Of a DNA stretch of 64,000 nt, positions 26,041 through 34,352 are shown one piece after another. The DNA comes from Armatimonadetes bacterium 55-13. Its GTDB lineage: Bacteria > Armatimonadota > Fimbriimonadia > Fimbriimonadales > Fimbriimonadaceae. A program made the translations under genes and the position numbers. Location of the stretch: contig MKRX01000001.1 of the NCBI GenBank assembly GCA_001898035.1, positions 142,282-206,281 on the forward strand, written 5' to 3'. The first letter of the stretch is position 1; the number at the start of each line of letters is the position of its first letter. Under the pieces are notes generated by a model. That model saw only the letters and a program-made list of their open reading frames with translations. It did not search any database and was not told where the DNA came from.

Positions 26041-28153
26041 AGTACTCGACTTGAATCTTTTGGGGTCGAGCCTGATTGGGGAAGCGGAGCCAGAGGAGGC
26101 CGTCTTCCTTTCGGTAAGTGTAGTCGCTTATCGACTGTCCATCTACCGTGATCTTTTTGGGCTGTCCCTTCGCTCTAAGAAGCAAGATACAGGGAGTATC
26201 GGCGATGCCTTCGACGGTCCCGGCCCACGTCTTCGCCGTATCACTAGCTTGGTGAACGCTTCCTGCGGCGGCTAGTACGGTCATCTTAGCCTTGCCGAGA
26301 TCGACGAGGAAGTGGCGGGAGGACGGGGAGAGGGTGATGTCCTTTTGAACGGTCAATGACGGATCGAAGAGATCGACGAACTTGCCCTTGAGCGTTTTGA
26401 CCGGCGAACTGCTCTCATCAAGACCGGCAGCAACCACGTAGGGGCCGCGGCGAAGGACTAGCGCGGCCGACTCCTTCCACTGGAAGTTAGGAACGGTGGT
26501 CTTCACCTTGTCGGCGAGCCACTTGGCGCCCTCAGCTTGGCGGGAGAGCTCGGACGGGCTCTTGGCGAGATAGACGACCCGTCCTCTACCGACCGCCGTG
26601 GATTCTTGAGTTGGCGTCTGCGGGATGCCCAACTTCTCGAAGAGGTGTTGGCGGGGAGTTGCATAGGCTTTGCCGTCGGTGTTCCACCACTCGCGCGCCT
26701 TTAAGAACGGATCCTTATCGTTATCGACGAAGATGAGAGAGCCGCCGTCCTTGACCCACTTGACGATGGCATCGTGAACATCGGGAGTGAGGGGTTTCAT
26801 GCCTTCGTAGGTCATGAGGATGACTTGAAGCCCCTTGAGATAGCCGTCGAGGGTGACGTTCTCAAGCTGGACGGGCTGAACGGGCATGCCTCGCTTCACG
26901 AACGGCATGGCCAAGCCATAGAAGTGTCCGAAGTCACCATCACTGGCGGAAGGACCGCCGCGCTGGAACATGAGCGAGTCGCTGACCATGACGCCGATGC
27001 CGTGGGAACCGCTGTCCCAACTGTTGGACTTTTGGCTCATGTCCTTCAACGCATTGATGGCGGTTTGCACTTCTAGTTCGTAGGCGTCGGGGATGGGGAC
27101 CCTTTGATTCTTGTTCGTTTCAGAAGGGTAGTTGCCGTTGAAAATGCGCTCGGGCCAAGGCATGACCTCGTACTGCGACACTTCTGGCTGAAGCAGGGAG
27201 GCGATAAGGGTGGATTCCCAGTTTCGGCGGTAGTCACCCCAGTCATGGTTGGCGTCGTCTTCAATCGGGTCGGCGAGGTACCAGACCTCGCGACCCGTGG
27301 ACCGGACCAAATTTTGCATGGAGCCGTATTCGAGGAACGCCGTCTCGAAGGTTCGCTCTTTCTTGACTCCCTGGTAGATGTTTGGCGTGCGCGCAGTGCC
27401 CGTCCAAACTTGGGCGATGTAGCCATCGCAGCCGTTCAATCGAGCCAAACTCGACTCGGGGCTAACGAGGCCCCAGTGCGCGTAGTTGATTAGGCTGTGG
27501 GTGGGGACGTAGCAGCGGACGTGGGTCCCTTTTTCCTTGTTGTACTCCTGGATGGAGTCAAAAACCTGTTGCAAGGCGCGGCGGTACAGGTAGTACATGA
27601 GCTTAGCCGCGCGCCATCGAGCATCGGGAGAGCTTTGCGGATCTTGCCATTCCTCTCCATAGTAGTCCTTCCATTCGCGCTTGAAGCCTTCGCTGTAGCC
27701 GCTAAAGGTCCAGAATTCGGGCTCCTCCAGATGAACGGCTTCGACGCCGACGTCTAGCGCTCGGCGAACGCCTTCGGCGAGATACTTACCGTAGTTTTTG
27801 CCGGGGGACATGTAATACACGTCCTTACCGTGCCCCACTTTCTCGCCGTTCCGGCGGGTTTGGGCTTCGTCTTCATGGTTGACGCCATCCCATCGGCCGA
27901 AGTAGTAATCCTGATATTCGCCCCACGCCACGCCGGTCATGAGGTGAACGGTATAGCCTCGATCTCGCCACGCTTTGACGCGATCCGGCATGCCTTTATC
28001 AAAGCCATAGACGATGGCGACATCGGCGCGGATATTGATTCGGTCGGTATAGGTGCTGCTGGTTTGGAAGACGGTCCTCTCGGGACTTCGTTTTTGGGTT
28101 TGAGAGGATTGTGGGAGCATGGTCAGGGCGAGTAACGCCAGGGTGGCGATCAT
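26039..28153 (-). CDS. Large secreted protein with glycosidase-like barrel and GATase-like domain, unknown specificity
   Basis: A 704-residue exported protein (leader MIATLALLALTMLPQSS). The N-terminal 350 residues read like a TIM-barrel glycoside hydrolase: DVGVEAVHLEEPEFWT has acidic residues at the end of a predicted strand, and Trp/Tyr-rich blocks follow (YYGEEWQDPQSS). Residues 430-500 resemble a class I glutamine amidotransferase-like domain as found in GH42-type proteins (QVILMTYEGMKPLTPDVHDA, then WVKDGGSLIFVDND). The C-terminus is beta-rich. I cannot name the family, and the Glu pair in 'HLEEPEF' is only a candidate catalytic site. It is monocistronic, convergent with the flotillin operon. 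Confidence 0.65.
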   Translation of the reverse strand: MIATLALLALTMLPQSSQTQKRSPERTVFQTSSTYTDRINIRADVAIVYGFDKGMPDRVKAWRDRGYTVHLMTGVAWGEYQDYYFGRWDGVNHEDEAQTRRNGEKVGHGKDVYYMSPGKNYGKYLAEGVRRALDVGVEAVHLEEPEFWTFSGYSEGFKREWKDYYGEEWQDPQSSPDARWRAAKLMYYLYRRALQQVFDSIQEYNKEKGTHVRCYVPTHSLINYAHWGLVSPESSLARLNGCDGYIAQVWTGTARTPNIYQGVKKERTFETAFLEYGSMQNLVRSTGREVWYLADPIEDDANHDWGDYRRNWESTLIASLLQPEVSQYEVMPWPERIFNGNYPSETNKNQRVPIPDAYELEVQTAINALKDMSQKSNSWDSGSHGIGVMVSDSLMFQRGGPSASDGDFGHFYGLAMPFVKRGMPVQPVQLENVTLDGYLKGLQVILMTYEGMKPLTPDVHDAIVKWVKDGGSLIFVDNDKDPFLKAREWWNTDGKAYATPRQHLFEKLGIPQTPTQESTAVGRGRVVYLAKSPSELSRQAEGAKWLADKVKTTVPNFQWKESAALVLRRGPYVVAAGLDESSSPVKTLKGKFVDLFDPSLTVQKDITLSPSSRHFLVDLGKAKMTVLAAAGSVHQASDTAKTWAGTVEGIADTPCILLLRAKGQPKKITVDGQSISDYTYRKEDGLLWLRFPNQARPQKIQVEY

Positions 28154-28243
28154 GGTGTTTCTGCCCCAGCAAGGAGGATTTCTAAGGTTTGCTGCATAGG
28201 AGTTTGATATTTGAGAGGGGGGATGGTCCCCCTCTGAGTTTAG

Positions 28244-28429
28244 TTAGCGATGAGCGCCCACGGGTTCGTTGAGACCGAGCCGTTCGCGCATCGCCTTTTC
28301 CTCTTCAGGCGTGTTTTGTTTAACCTGAGGATATTTGGCGGCTTCTATTTCTTCAGGCGTCTTGGGGGAGCACCCGGTTAAGATCATGCCAGCCATGGCG
28401 AATAAAATCAAGGTACATAGAGTCTTCAT
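28244..28429 (-). CDS. Small lipoprotein, 61 aa
   Basis: A short lipoprotein. The leader MKTLCTLILFAMAGM ends in the lipobox ILTGC, with Cys20 as the lipidated residue. The mature peptide is only about 42 residues, charged, and has two PEE motifs (KTPEEIEAAKYP and NTPEEEKAMRERLG). The start overlaps the stop of the DUF1559 prepilin gene in ATGA, so it is translated with it. Small lipoproteins are common after DUF1559 prepilins; their role is unknown. Confidence 0.75.
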   Translation of the reverse strand: MKTLCTLILFAMAGMILTGCSPKTPEEIEAAKYPQVKQNTPEEEKAMRERLGLNEPVGAHR

Positions 28430-29316
28430 GGCGCAAAGGTTGTGGATGGTTTTTGAATCTTGAACTTGTAAAAGTCATTGCCGCGTACCTGGCCCCAACC
28501 GAGGGACTTGGCGCTACCATCAGCCATGGCGTAGTTCGCCTTTCCTGCATAGCCAGGGGTTGGATCAAATCCTGTGCTGTGCGTAATGGCATCGCAATTG
28601 TCACCTCCAGAAGGTAGACGATCACCTGGGGCTCCGCTGAGAGGGATTCTTCCCGCAAGCTTCCAGGCGTTACATCCCCAGAGAATTGGGTCAGAGACGG
28701 CGCCCACTCGGCCCCCTTCTCCATTAGGTGGCCAAACTTCGACGAAGGCAATGGTGTTTGACGGGTCCGAGAATTCCGTCATATTGCGAATCGGAAATCC
28801 ACCGGTAATATCCCACCAACTGGGCGTGACGCCCGTGTTCCGGTCGAGCCAACCTCCCGCCTCGACGGTATCGATGTGACTGGCCATCTGGAATGATCTC
28901 CGAATGTACTTGCCTCGATACTTACCATCCCAAAGACATTCATCGGCATTCCAAAACGTCTGCATCGGATGGGTGTCGGCAGGAACCGACCATATTTCAG
29001 CGCTTTTGATATAGGGTTCCAGAATGGAGTCAAACGGCTTGAGGTGGTAGAAGCACGATCCGTTCTCTTCATTGGCGCCGGGGTTATTGATGCCAGGTTC
29101 GTTATAGATGGCGCATGGCACGTACATGTCGTCAAAGTCCGTCGCATAGATTTGCGCTCCGAGTGATATTTGTTTTGCTCCGCTGAGCGCAACAGACTTT
29201 TTCGCGGCGAGTTTCGCTTGGGCAAATACGGGGAAAAGGATGGCGGCCAGAATCGCAATGATTGCGATAACGACCAACAGTTCGATGAGGGTGAAAGCTC
29301 TCCTGAGGAAATACAT
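28426..29316 (-). CDS. DUF1559 prepilin-type protein
   Basis: A 296-residue prepilin-like protein. The ATG at 29316 (MYFLRRA) gives the normal short leader; a much longer frame upstream is not credible. The N-methylation motif AFTLIELLVVIAIIAILAAI is followed by LFPVFAQAKLAAKK, a form I associate with Armatimonadota. Near the C-terminus, ANYAMADGSAKSLGW corresponds to the conserved 'DG' motif of DUF1559. These proteins often occur in many copies per genome and are thought to form surface filaments. Two Cys-containing loops (NGSCFYHL and DECLWDG) may carry disulfides. Confidence 0.9.
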   Translation of the reverse strand: MYFLRRAFTLIELLVVIAIIAILAAILFPVFAQAKLAAKKSVALSGAKQISLGAQIYATDFDDMYVPCAIYNEPGINNPGANEENGSCFYHLKPFDSILEPYIKSAEIWSVPADTHPMQTFWNADECLWDGKYRGKYIRRSFQMASHIDTVEAGGWLDRNTGVTPSWWDITGGFPIRNMTEFSDPSNTIAFVEVWPPNGEGGRVGAVSDPILWGCNAWKLAGRIPLSGAPGDRLPSGGDNCDAITHSTGFDPTPGYAGKANYAMADGSAKSLGWGQVRGNDFYKFKIQKPSTTFAP

Positions 29317-29550
29317 CGTCGTTAACCTGCCTCGTAGATTTACTGAAGTCAACCGATGTGCTCGTTTGCTTCCTCGCCTTATCAAAGGGTCCTCCGATAA
29401 TGAGGAGTCAATTAAACATCTGGTACAGCAATGTGAGCCAATCTGGGCGAACTGCATCGACGTCTTCAGCCTAAGTATTGTATGACTAAATTCATGAATT
29501 ACGTAGAATTACTTTAAATTTCTCCAATTCATGGTCAATAATCGTGTGAT

Positions 29551-29571
29551 CTGGTATATTCTCTATACCAG
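29551..29571. promoter_or_regulatory. Palindromic operator overlapping the regulator's start region
   Basis: CTGGTATA (29551-29558) and TATACCAG (29564-29571) form a perfect 8-bp inverted repeat with a 5-nt spacer, 1 nt before the ATG of the GntR-LacI gene. The GTATA/TATAC core agrees with GntR-family operators. The dyad contains TATATT, which could be the -10 box, so binding would block transcription of the regulator itself. Confidence 0.6.
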
Positions 29572-29572
29572 T

Positions 29573-30673
29573 ATGCCGAAGCCCAACGACACTCTCCATC
29601 GGTATCAAGAAATTGCTCGTACTCTTCGACATCAAATACTTCGACGAGACTTTGGCAACGATGGGCGTTTGCCGGGTGAGCGGGTGCTGGGCGAGCAGTT
29701 TCAGGTTCAACGCAACACGATTCGTCAGGCGTTAGCAATTCTTGAGAAAGAGGGACACATCGTTCGCGATGAAAAGCGTGGTTCCTTCGTCCGACTTACG
29801 GGACCGAGGGTCGACCAAAACGTGTTTCTCCTCAGCATTCATCGGGAGTCGATGCCTGATCTGAACCACTTGGCGGAAGGTTTTTCGAAGGTGGTTGAGA
29901 AGGCTGGATACGTCGTTCGCCGACAGTACACGGACCCGCCGATCGGGGCGGCTATCGACATCGTTCCCGACGCTTCTACCCTTCCGAAGGAGGTTGCTGG
30001 CGTGCTCCTCTGGCCGCAGAATCCGAGCGACGTGGAATCGCTGAAACTACTCAACGCCGCCATCCCTTTGGTGCTAGTTGATCGCCGGGTGCTGGGTCTT
30101 TCCTCAGATTGTGTAAGGTTTGACGATGTGCATGGCGGCCAGATGGTTACCGAACATCTCCTTTCGCAAGGCCATAAACGGATTGCATTCTTGACGGATG
30201 AGGTCTTTGCCGAGACGGTTCAGCAACGGTGGCTGGGCTATGTGAAAGCGTTGGAATCTGCCCGCATACCGATAAATCCTGCCTACGGGCTATTCTTCCA
30301 AGGGATTCCGGAAGAGACGTTTCGCGTCAGTCTTCGGAATCTGCTGGGCCGTGGCGAAAAGAGTCCGACCGCCATCGTCTGTTCCAATGATCTTGTGGCG
30401 TTTATGCTCTTGAGGTTCTTGAGTGATGAGGGCATCCGAGTCCCCGACGACATCGCGGTGACGGGCTATGGAAACTCTTTGCCGGATTATTTAGACGCAA
30501 TGACCCTGACTAGCGTGGAGCAGTCGTTCAACTTAATGGGGCAATCTGCCGCAGCCATCCTTTTGGATCGTGTGAACCAAACTAAGGAAGAGCGCTTGAA
30601 ACGTTCCAGAGATACGCTGATTCCTGTTCGACTGATTCCCAGAGGGTCGAGCGCTCGACAAATTTTGGACTAA
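29573..30673 (+). CDS. GntR-LacI hybrid regulator, AraR-like
   Basis: A 366-residue repressor. Residues 10-75 are a GntR winged helix (LPGERVLGEQFQVQRNTIRQ, then AILEKEGHIVRDEKRG). The rest is a LacI-type periplasmic-binding fold (GQMVTEHLLSQGHKRIAF, then AIVCSNDLVAFMLLRFLSDE, then VPDDIAVTGYGN). This GntR-plus-LacI layout is that of Bacillus AraR, the arabinose repressor. The arabinose transporter operon lies 1.2 kb downstream on the other strand, which supports an arabinose or related pentose ligand, but this is inference. The ATG at 29573 is preferred; an ATG at 29531 would place the operator inside the gene. Confidence 0.85.
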   Translation: MPKPNDTLHRYQEIARTLRHQILRRDFGNDGRLPGERVLGEQFQVQRNTIRQALAILEKEGHIVRDEKRGSFVRLTGPRVDQNVFLLSIHRESMPDLNHLAEGFSKVVEKAGYVVRRQYTDPPIGAAIDIVPDASTLPKEVAGVLLWPQNPSDVESLKLLNAAIPLVLVDRRVLGLSSDCVRFDDVHGGQMVTEHLLSQGHKRIAFLTDEVFAETVQQRWLGYVKALESARIPINPAYGLFFQGIPEETFRVSLRNLLGRGEKSPTAIVCSNDLVAFMLLRFLSDEGIRVPDDIAVTGYGNSLPDYLDAMTLTSVEQSFNLMGQSAAAILLDRVNQTKEERLKRSRDTLIPVRLIPRGSSARQILD

Positions 30674-30682
30674 CTCATTTCG

Positions 30683-30719
30683 GTGGACGCTGCCTCCATT
30701 TTGGAGAGGCAGCGTCCAC
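30683..30719. terminator. 14-bp hairpin between convergent genes
   Basis: GTGGACGCTGCCTC (30683-30696) pairs exactly with 30706-30719 across a 9-nt loop. It lies between the stop of the GntR-LacI gene and the stop of the convergent gene at 30726. No long T-run is present. Confidence 0.65.
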
Positions 30720-30725
30720 ACGCAA

Positions 30726-31817
30726 TTAGAAGTTTGCCTTCTTTCCACCCAGCATGAGTTGGAGAGTGGTCTTGGTTTGGATTCGAGGCAGGGGTTGAGC
30801 CTTATCAAGCGCAGCGCCTGGGCCATAGCCCGCCATGGTCATCATGGCGAAATCGGCATTGGCAAAAATGCCCGCCGGAACCGTAACTGAAGTTCGATCA
30901 CCTGCCATGAACATGTTCTTGGAGACGAAATCCTTGACCTGTGCCATTTGTAGGAATCCAGCGTCGCCCATCAACTCGTTCGCAAACACTTCGGAGGAAC
31001 TCCAAAGAATCAAGGTGTTCTTTCCTTCCATACCCATGATCGTCGCGTTCTGCCCCAATGCGTTGGGAATCGATTTCCAATTGAAGGCGATGAACTTCTT
31101 GAGGTCCAACTTCTTGCCAAGATCGGGTGAGGTCATCTCGATCGGCGCCAGGAAGTCGACATTGCTAGGAGCTTCAATTTCGACATTGCCGGTGTAATTG
31201 GTAGTAAGGGCGTACTTGCCGACCAGGGAGGCGCCCATATCGATGTTGCCAGGCTGCTTAGAGGTGGGCCAATAACCGGTCGTCCAGCCAGCTTTGTAGA
31301 AGTAGGAATTGGTCGCGTTTGCTTCTCTCGCCTGACGCTTCATGGCCTCACGCTCGTCGACGCCTAGCGCGCCCCACTTGATGATTTTCGGTTGGCCGTC
31401 CTTTACCGTTTCGGACGAGCCCCAGTAGATCTTGATTGTGAACTCTGGGTTGCTGTCGGGATCAAATTCTTTGACTTTCTCAGACTGGGTTGCACTGGAA
31501 TCCGGACGGTAGAGATCCAGATTAAGCTCAGCGCCCTGCTTCAGCCCAGACGGAGGAACGACGGTAGCTTTTGCTTCGCTAGGCGCGATGTTGGGTGACC
31601 ACAGTCGCATGTTGAGGACACGAAGCGGCTTTCCGGCGAACATCATCGCTTGCGGCGGAAGTTTCATGCCAGGGGGCAGTTGGCTCAGGTCGATTGGGGG
31701 CATCCCCATCATGCGGCCAATTTTTGTCTCGGCGAGGATAGCGAAGTACGCCTGATCGTCGCTCACTTTCGGAGTAAAGAACCCTGCAGTCAGGGCAAGT
31801 AACATGGGTGTCAACAC
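30726..31817 (-). CDS. Hypothetical secreted protein, 363 aa
   Basis: An exported protein of unknown family. The start GTG at 31817 is chosen because GGAG lies 8 nt upstream; an ATG at 31805 would give a shorter leader (MLLALTAGFF). Met and Pro are frequent near the N-terminus (MPPIDLSQLPPGMKLPPQ). The central part is beta-rich (TIKIYWGSSETVKDGQPKI). SNVDFLAPIEMTSPD and AFNWKSIPNALGQNA suggest an Ig-like or carbohydrate-binding fold. It lies 85 bp after araH on the same strand and could be read from the arabinose operon, but its ribosome site lies inside a 15-bp stem that read-through RNA would form. Confidence 0.7.
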   Translation of the reverse strand: MLTPMLLALTAGFFTPKVSDDQAYFAILAETKIGRMMGMPPIDLSQLPPGMKLPPQAMMFAGKPLRVLNMRLWSPNIAPSEAKATVVPPSGLKQGAELNLDLYRPDSSATQSEKVKEFDPDSNPEFTIKIYWGSSETVKDGQPKIIKWGALGVDEREAMKRQAREANATNSYFYKAGWTTGYWPTSKQPGNIDMGASLVGKYALTTNYTGNVEIEAPSNVDFLAPIEMTSPDLGKKLDLKKFIAFNWKSIPNALGQNATIMGMEGKNTLILWSSSEVFANELMGDAGFLQMAQVKDFVSKNMFMAGDRTSVTVPAGIFANADFAMMTMAGYGPGAALDKAQPLPRIQTKTTLQLMLGGKKANF

Positions 31818-31821
31818 AGTT

Positions 31822-31893
31822 GCATCTCCAAATCAATCGTATTTGCCATCATGGCAATCGGTTGCGAGTATATCGCTCTTGACTTGGAGATGC
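31822..31893 (-). promoter_or_regulatory. Structured leader that can hide the downstream ribosome site
   Basis: In minus-strand RNA the segment complementary to 31893-31879 (GCATCTCCAAGTCAA) pairs over 15 bp, with one G-U, with the segment complementary to 31836-31822 (TTGATTTGGAGATGC). The second arm contains the GGAG ribosome site for the GTG at 31817. Between the arms lie a 4-bp hairpin (31864-31876) and a 7-1-7 palindrome (31843-31857), giving a three-way-junction shape. RNA read through from araH would have the site closed. RNA started inside the loop would lack the first arm and be open. The pairing is seen in the sequence; the regulatory effect is inferred. Confidence 0.55.
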
Positions 31894-31902
31894 TAGTAAG
31901 TC

Positions 31903-32877
31903 CTACCGCGAAGTCCCGCGTTGCTTCAGGCGGTCGAGGAGGACGGCGGCAAGAAGAATCGCGCCGCTGATGAGATATTGGTAGAACGTGGAGACCCCTT
32001 TTAGGTCCATGACGTTCTGCACAGTGCCCATGATCATGACGCCAACGATGACGTGGGCGATGGATCCGATACCGCCGGTAAGCGATACACCACCGAGAAC
32101 GCAGGCGCTAATGACTCGGAGTTCCAATCCCTGCATCGTCTTGGGGTCGCCAATCTGCTGCTGAGCGGCGCTCACGATTCCGGCGAGTGCCGCGAGGAAT
32201 GAGAGGAGGGCGAAGATGGTGATTTGAACCTTGCGCGTTGGAACGCCCGCCAGGTGAGCCGCTTCTCGATTTCCGCCAATCGCGAGGGAGTTGCGCCCAT
32301 AGACCGTGCGGTGCAGGAGCAGACCGAAGATCACCAGGCAGAAGATGAACGTCCAGAGCGGGGTGGGAATGCCGAGGGGAACGCTATTGCCAAGAGCGGC
32401 GAAGCCAGCGTCTCCGATACCGATGGAATTTCCGTCGTTGATGATGTAAGCGAGTCCACGTACGATTTGCATGGTCGCCAAGGTGGTGATGAGGGCGTTA
32501 ATGCCGCACACCGCGATGACAAAGCCGTTAATGGCTCCGATGAGAAGGCCGGCAAATAGGGCAAGGAAGACGGAAGGTACGACGCCCATTCCCTTTGAAA
32601 GGAGAATGGCGGCGAGCATGCCCGCGAAGGCGGCGACGGAGCCTACCGAGAGATCGAAGTCTCCGGCAGCGAGGGCGAACAGCATGCCGCACGCGACGAT
32701 ACCGGTGGTGGTCACGCTCAATCCAAGGGAGTAGATCAGGTTGCGGCCCGACATGAAGTTTGGAACCGTGACGCAAGCCACGATGAACAGCAAGACGAGA
32801 ACAATGATCATTCCCGCGCGGTCCCAGATGGCGCGCAGTGGCGATTCGACAGTCGGAGTTTTTTCAGATGCGGTCAT
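31903..32877 (-). CDS. araH: L-arabinose ABC transporter permease
   Basis: A 324-residue permease with 8-10 membrane helices. It aligns by eye with E. coli AraH along its length, including GIVACGMLFALAAGDFDLSV, INALITTLATMQIVRGLAYI, LAGVP and VISACVLGGVSLTGGIGS. It forms the membrane channel of the high-affinity arabinose importer. Its start overlaps the araG stop in ATGA. It is the last transporter gene of the operon, and its stop lies 10 bp before the stem that closes the next gene's ribosome site. Confidence 0.9.
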   Translation of the reverse strand: MTASEKTPTVESPLRAIWDRAGMIIVLVLLFIVACVTVPNFMSGRNLIYSLGLSVTTTGIVACGMLFALAAGDFDLSVGSVAAFAGMLAAILLSKGMGVVPSVFLALFAGLLIGAINGFVIAVCGINALITTLATMQIVRGLAYIINDGNSIGIGDAGFAALGNSVPLGIPTPLWTFIFCLVIFGLLLHRTVYGRNSLAIGGNREAAHLAGVPTRKVQITIFALLSFLAALAGIVSAAQQQIGDPKTMQGLELRVISACVLGGVSLTGGIGSIAHVIVGVMIMGTVQNVMDLKGVSTFYQYLISGAILLAAVLLDRLKQRGTSR

Positions 32878-34346
32878 GACTTAGTGGGGAGGGCGAGTTC
32901 GAGAAGCTTTTCTTGAGTCGCTTGGCTATGGGGAAGTTCGCCCCGGAATCGGCCGCCTTCCATTACGAGGATGCGGTCGCAAAGGCCGAGTAATTCGGGC
33001 ATTTCGCTTGATACGACGAGGACGGCAACGCCATTCTCGGCGAGCCCACGGACAATCTCGTGGACTTCAGCCTTGGCGCCGATATCGATGCCGCGAGTGG
33101 GTTCATCGAGCAGCAGGACACGCAGGTTGTGGCCGAGGACTCGACCCAAAATCGCCTTTTGCTGGTTTCCTCCGGATAGGTTGCCAATCTTTTGCTCAAC
33201 GCTTGGGGTGCGGACACGGAGTTGCTCGACGCGGCTCTGGGCATACGTCCGCTCTGCCTTGGGGTGAACGATAAAGCTCTTTCGGACTCCGAGGTTGATA
33301 TTGTCGCAGACACTGGCGATGGCGACGATGCCTTCCTTCTTTCGATCTTCCGGGCAAAGGCCAATGCCTTGCTTGAGAGCGGTTTTCGGATTGAGGCGCT
33401 TAAAACTGCGGTCGCCCACGGTGACGTGACCCGCGCGAGCCGTGGCAGTTCCGGCGATGAGATTGAGGGTCTCTGTTCGACCGGCGCCGACGAGGCCGAA
33501 GATGCCGACGATTTCGCCCTTCTTGACTTCGAAGTTGGCTGGCTCGGTAAGGCCGGGGCCCTCAAGATCTTGGACGCGGAGCATGGTGTCTCCGATCGGG
33601 CGATCTCGGTAGGCGTTGAGGGTATCGACTTCGCGTCCGACCATCGCTCGAACGAGGTCGTCCGAGGTGATTTCGGGAAGTGAGTTAAAGGTTTGGACGT
33701 GTTGCCCATCTCGAAGGACGGTGGCGGCATCACAAATCTCAAAGATCTCGTCCATGCGGTGCGAGACGTAGAGAACGATTCGGCCCTCTGCTTGGAGGTT
33801 TTTAATTACGGCGAAGAGTCGATCTACCTCACGTGAACTGAGGGAGGACGTCGGTTCATCGAATGCCAAGACCTTGGCGTTTCGGGAGAGCGCTTTGGCA
33901 ATCTCCACCATCTGCCGTTGGGCGATGGGGAGGCGACCGATAGGCGTCTCGGGCCGGATATCTTCTCCCACAAGCTGAAGTAGCCGCTTTGCTTCGGCGT
34001 TCAGTTGCTTGGTATCGGTCCAACCCAGCTTGGTGGGCATGTGCCCGAGAAAAAGGTTCTCGGCAACCGAGAGTTGCGGAACAAGTTGAAGCTCTTGATA
34101 GATGACGGCAATGCCAGCATCAAGCGCGTCCTGGGTGTTTCGATAGCTGAGTGACTTGCCATCTAAGACAAGCGCGCCGCCATCGGGACGATAGGCGCCG
34201 CTCAGGATTTTGAGGAGGGTGCTTTTGCCAGCTCCGTTCTCGCCCATGAGGGCGTGAACCGAACCTTCCCGTGCCTCAAAAGAAACGCCCCCCAGCGCTC
34301 TCACGCCGGGGAACGACTTTTCAATTCCATCAAAAAGAAGGGGCAT
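32874..34346 (-). CDS. araG: L-arabinose ABC transporter ATP-binding protein
   Basis: A 490-residue ATPase made of two ABC domains in tandem, as in all sugar importers of the AraG/RbsA/MglA group. The first domain has Walker A GENGAGKST (residues 35-43) and Walker B VLAFDEPTSSLS. The second has LSGGNQQKAILGRVLGHN and Walker B VLLLDEPTRGID, with the usual degenerate Walker A. It powers import by the AraH permease. araF stops 6 bp upstream and araH overlaps downstream, so the order araF-araG-araH matches the E. coli operon. Confidence 0.9.
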   Translation of the reverse strand: MPLLFDGIEKSFPGVRALGGVSFEAREGSVHALMGENGAGKSTLLKILSGAYRPDGGALVLDGKSLSYRNTQDALDAGIAVIYQELQLVPQLSVAENLFLGHMPTKLGWTDTKQLNAEAKRLLQLVGEDIRPETPIGRLPIAQRQMVEIAKALSRNAKVLAFDEPTSSLSSREVDRLFAVIKNLQAEGRIVLYVSHRMDEIFEICDAATVLRDGQHVQTFNSLPEITSDDLVRAMVGREVDTLNAYRDRPIGDTMLRVQDLEGPGLTEPANFEVKKGEIVGIFGLVGAGRTETLNLIAGTATARAGHVTVGDRSFKRLNPKTALKQGIGLCPEDRKKEGIVAIASVCDNINLGVRKSFIVHPKAERTYAQSRVEQLRVRTPSVEQKIGNLSGGNQQKAILGRVLGHNLRVLLLDEPTRGIDIGAKAEVHEIVRGLAENGVAVLVVSSEMPELLGLCDRILVMEGGRFRGELPHSQATQEKLLELALPTKS

Positions 34347-34352
34347 GGGGCG

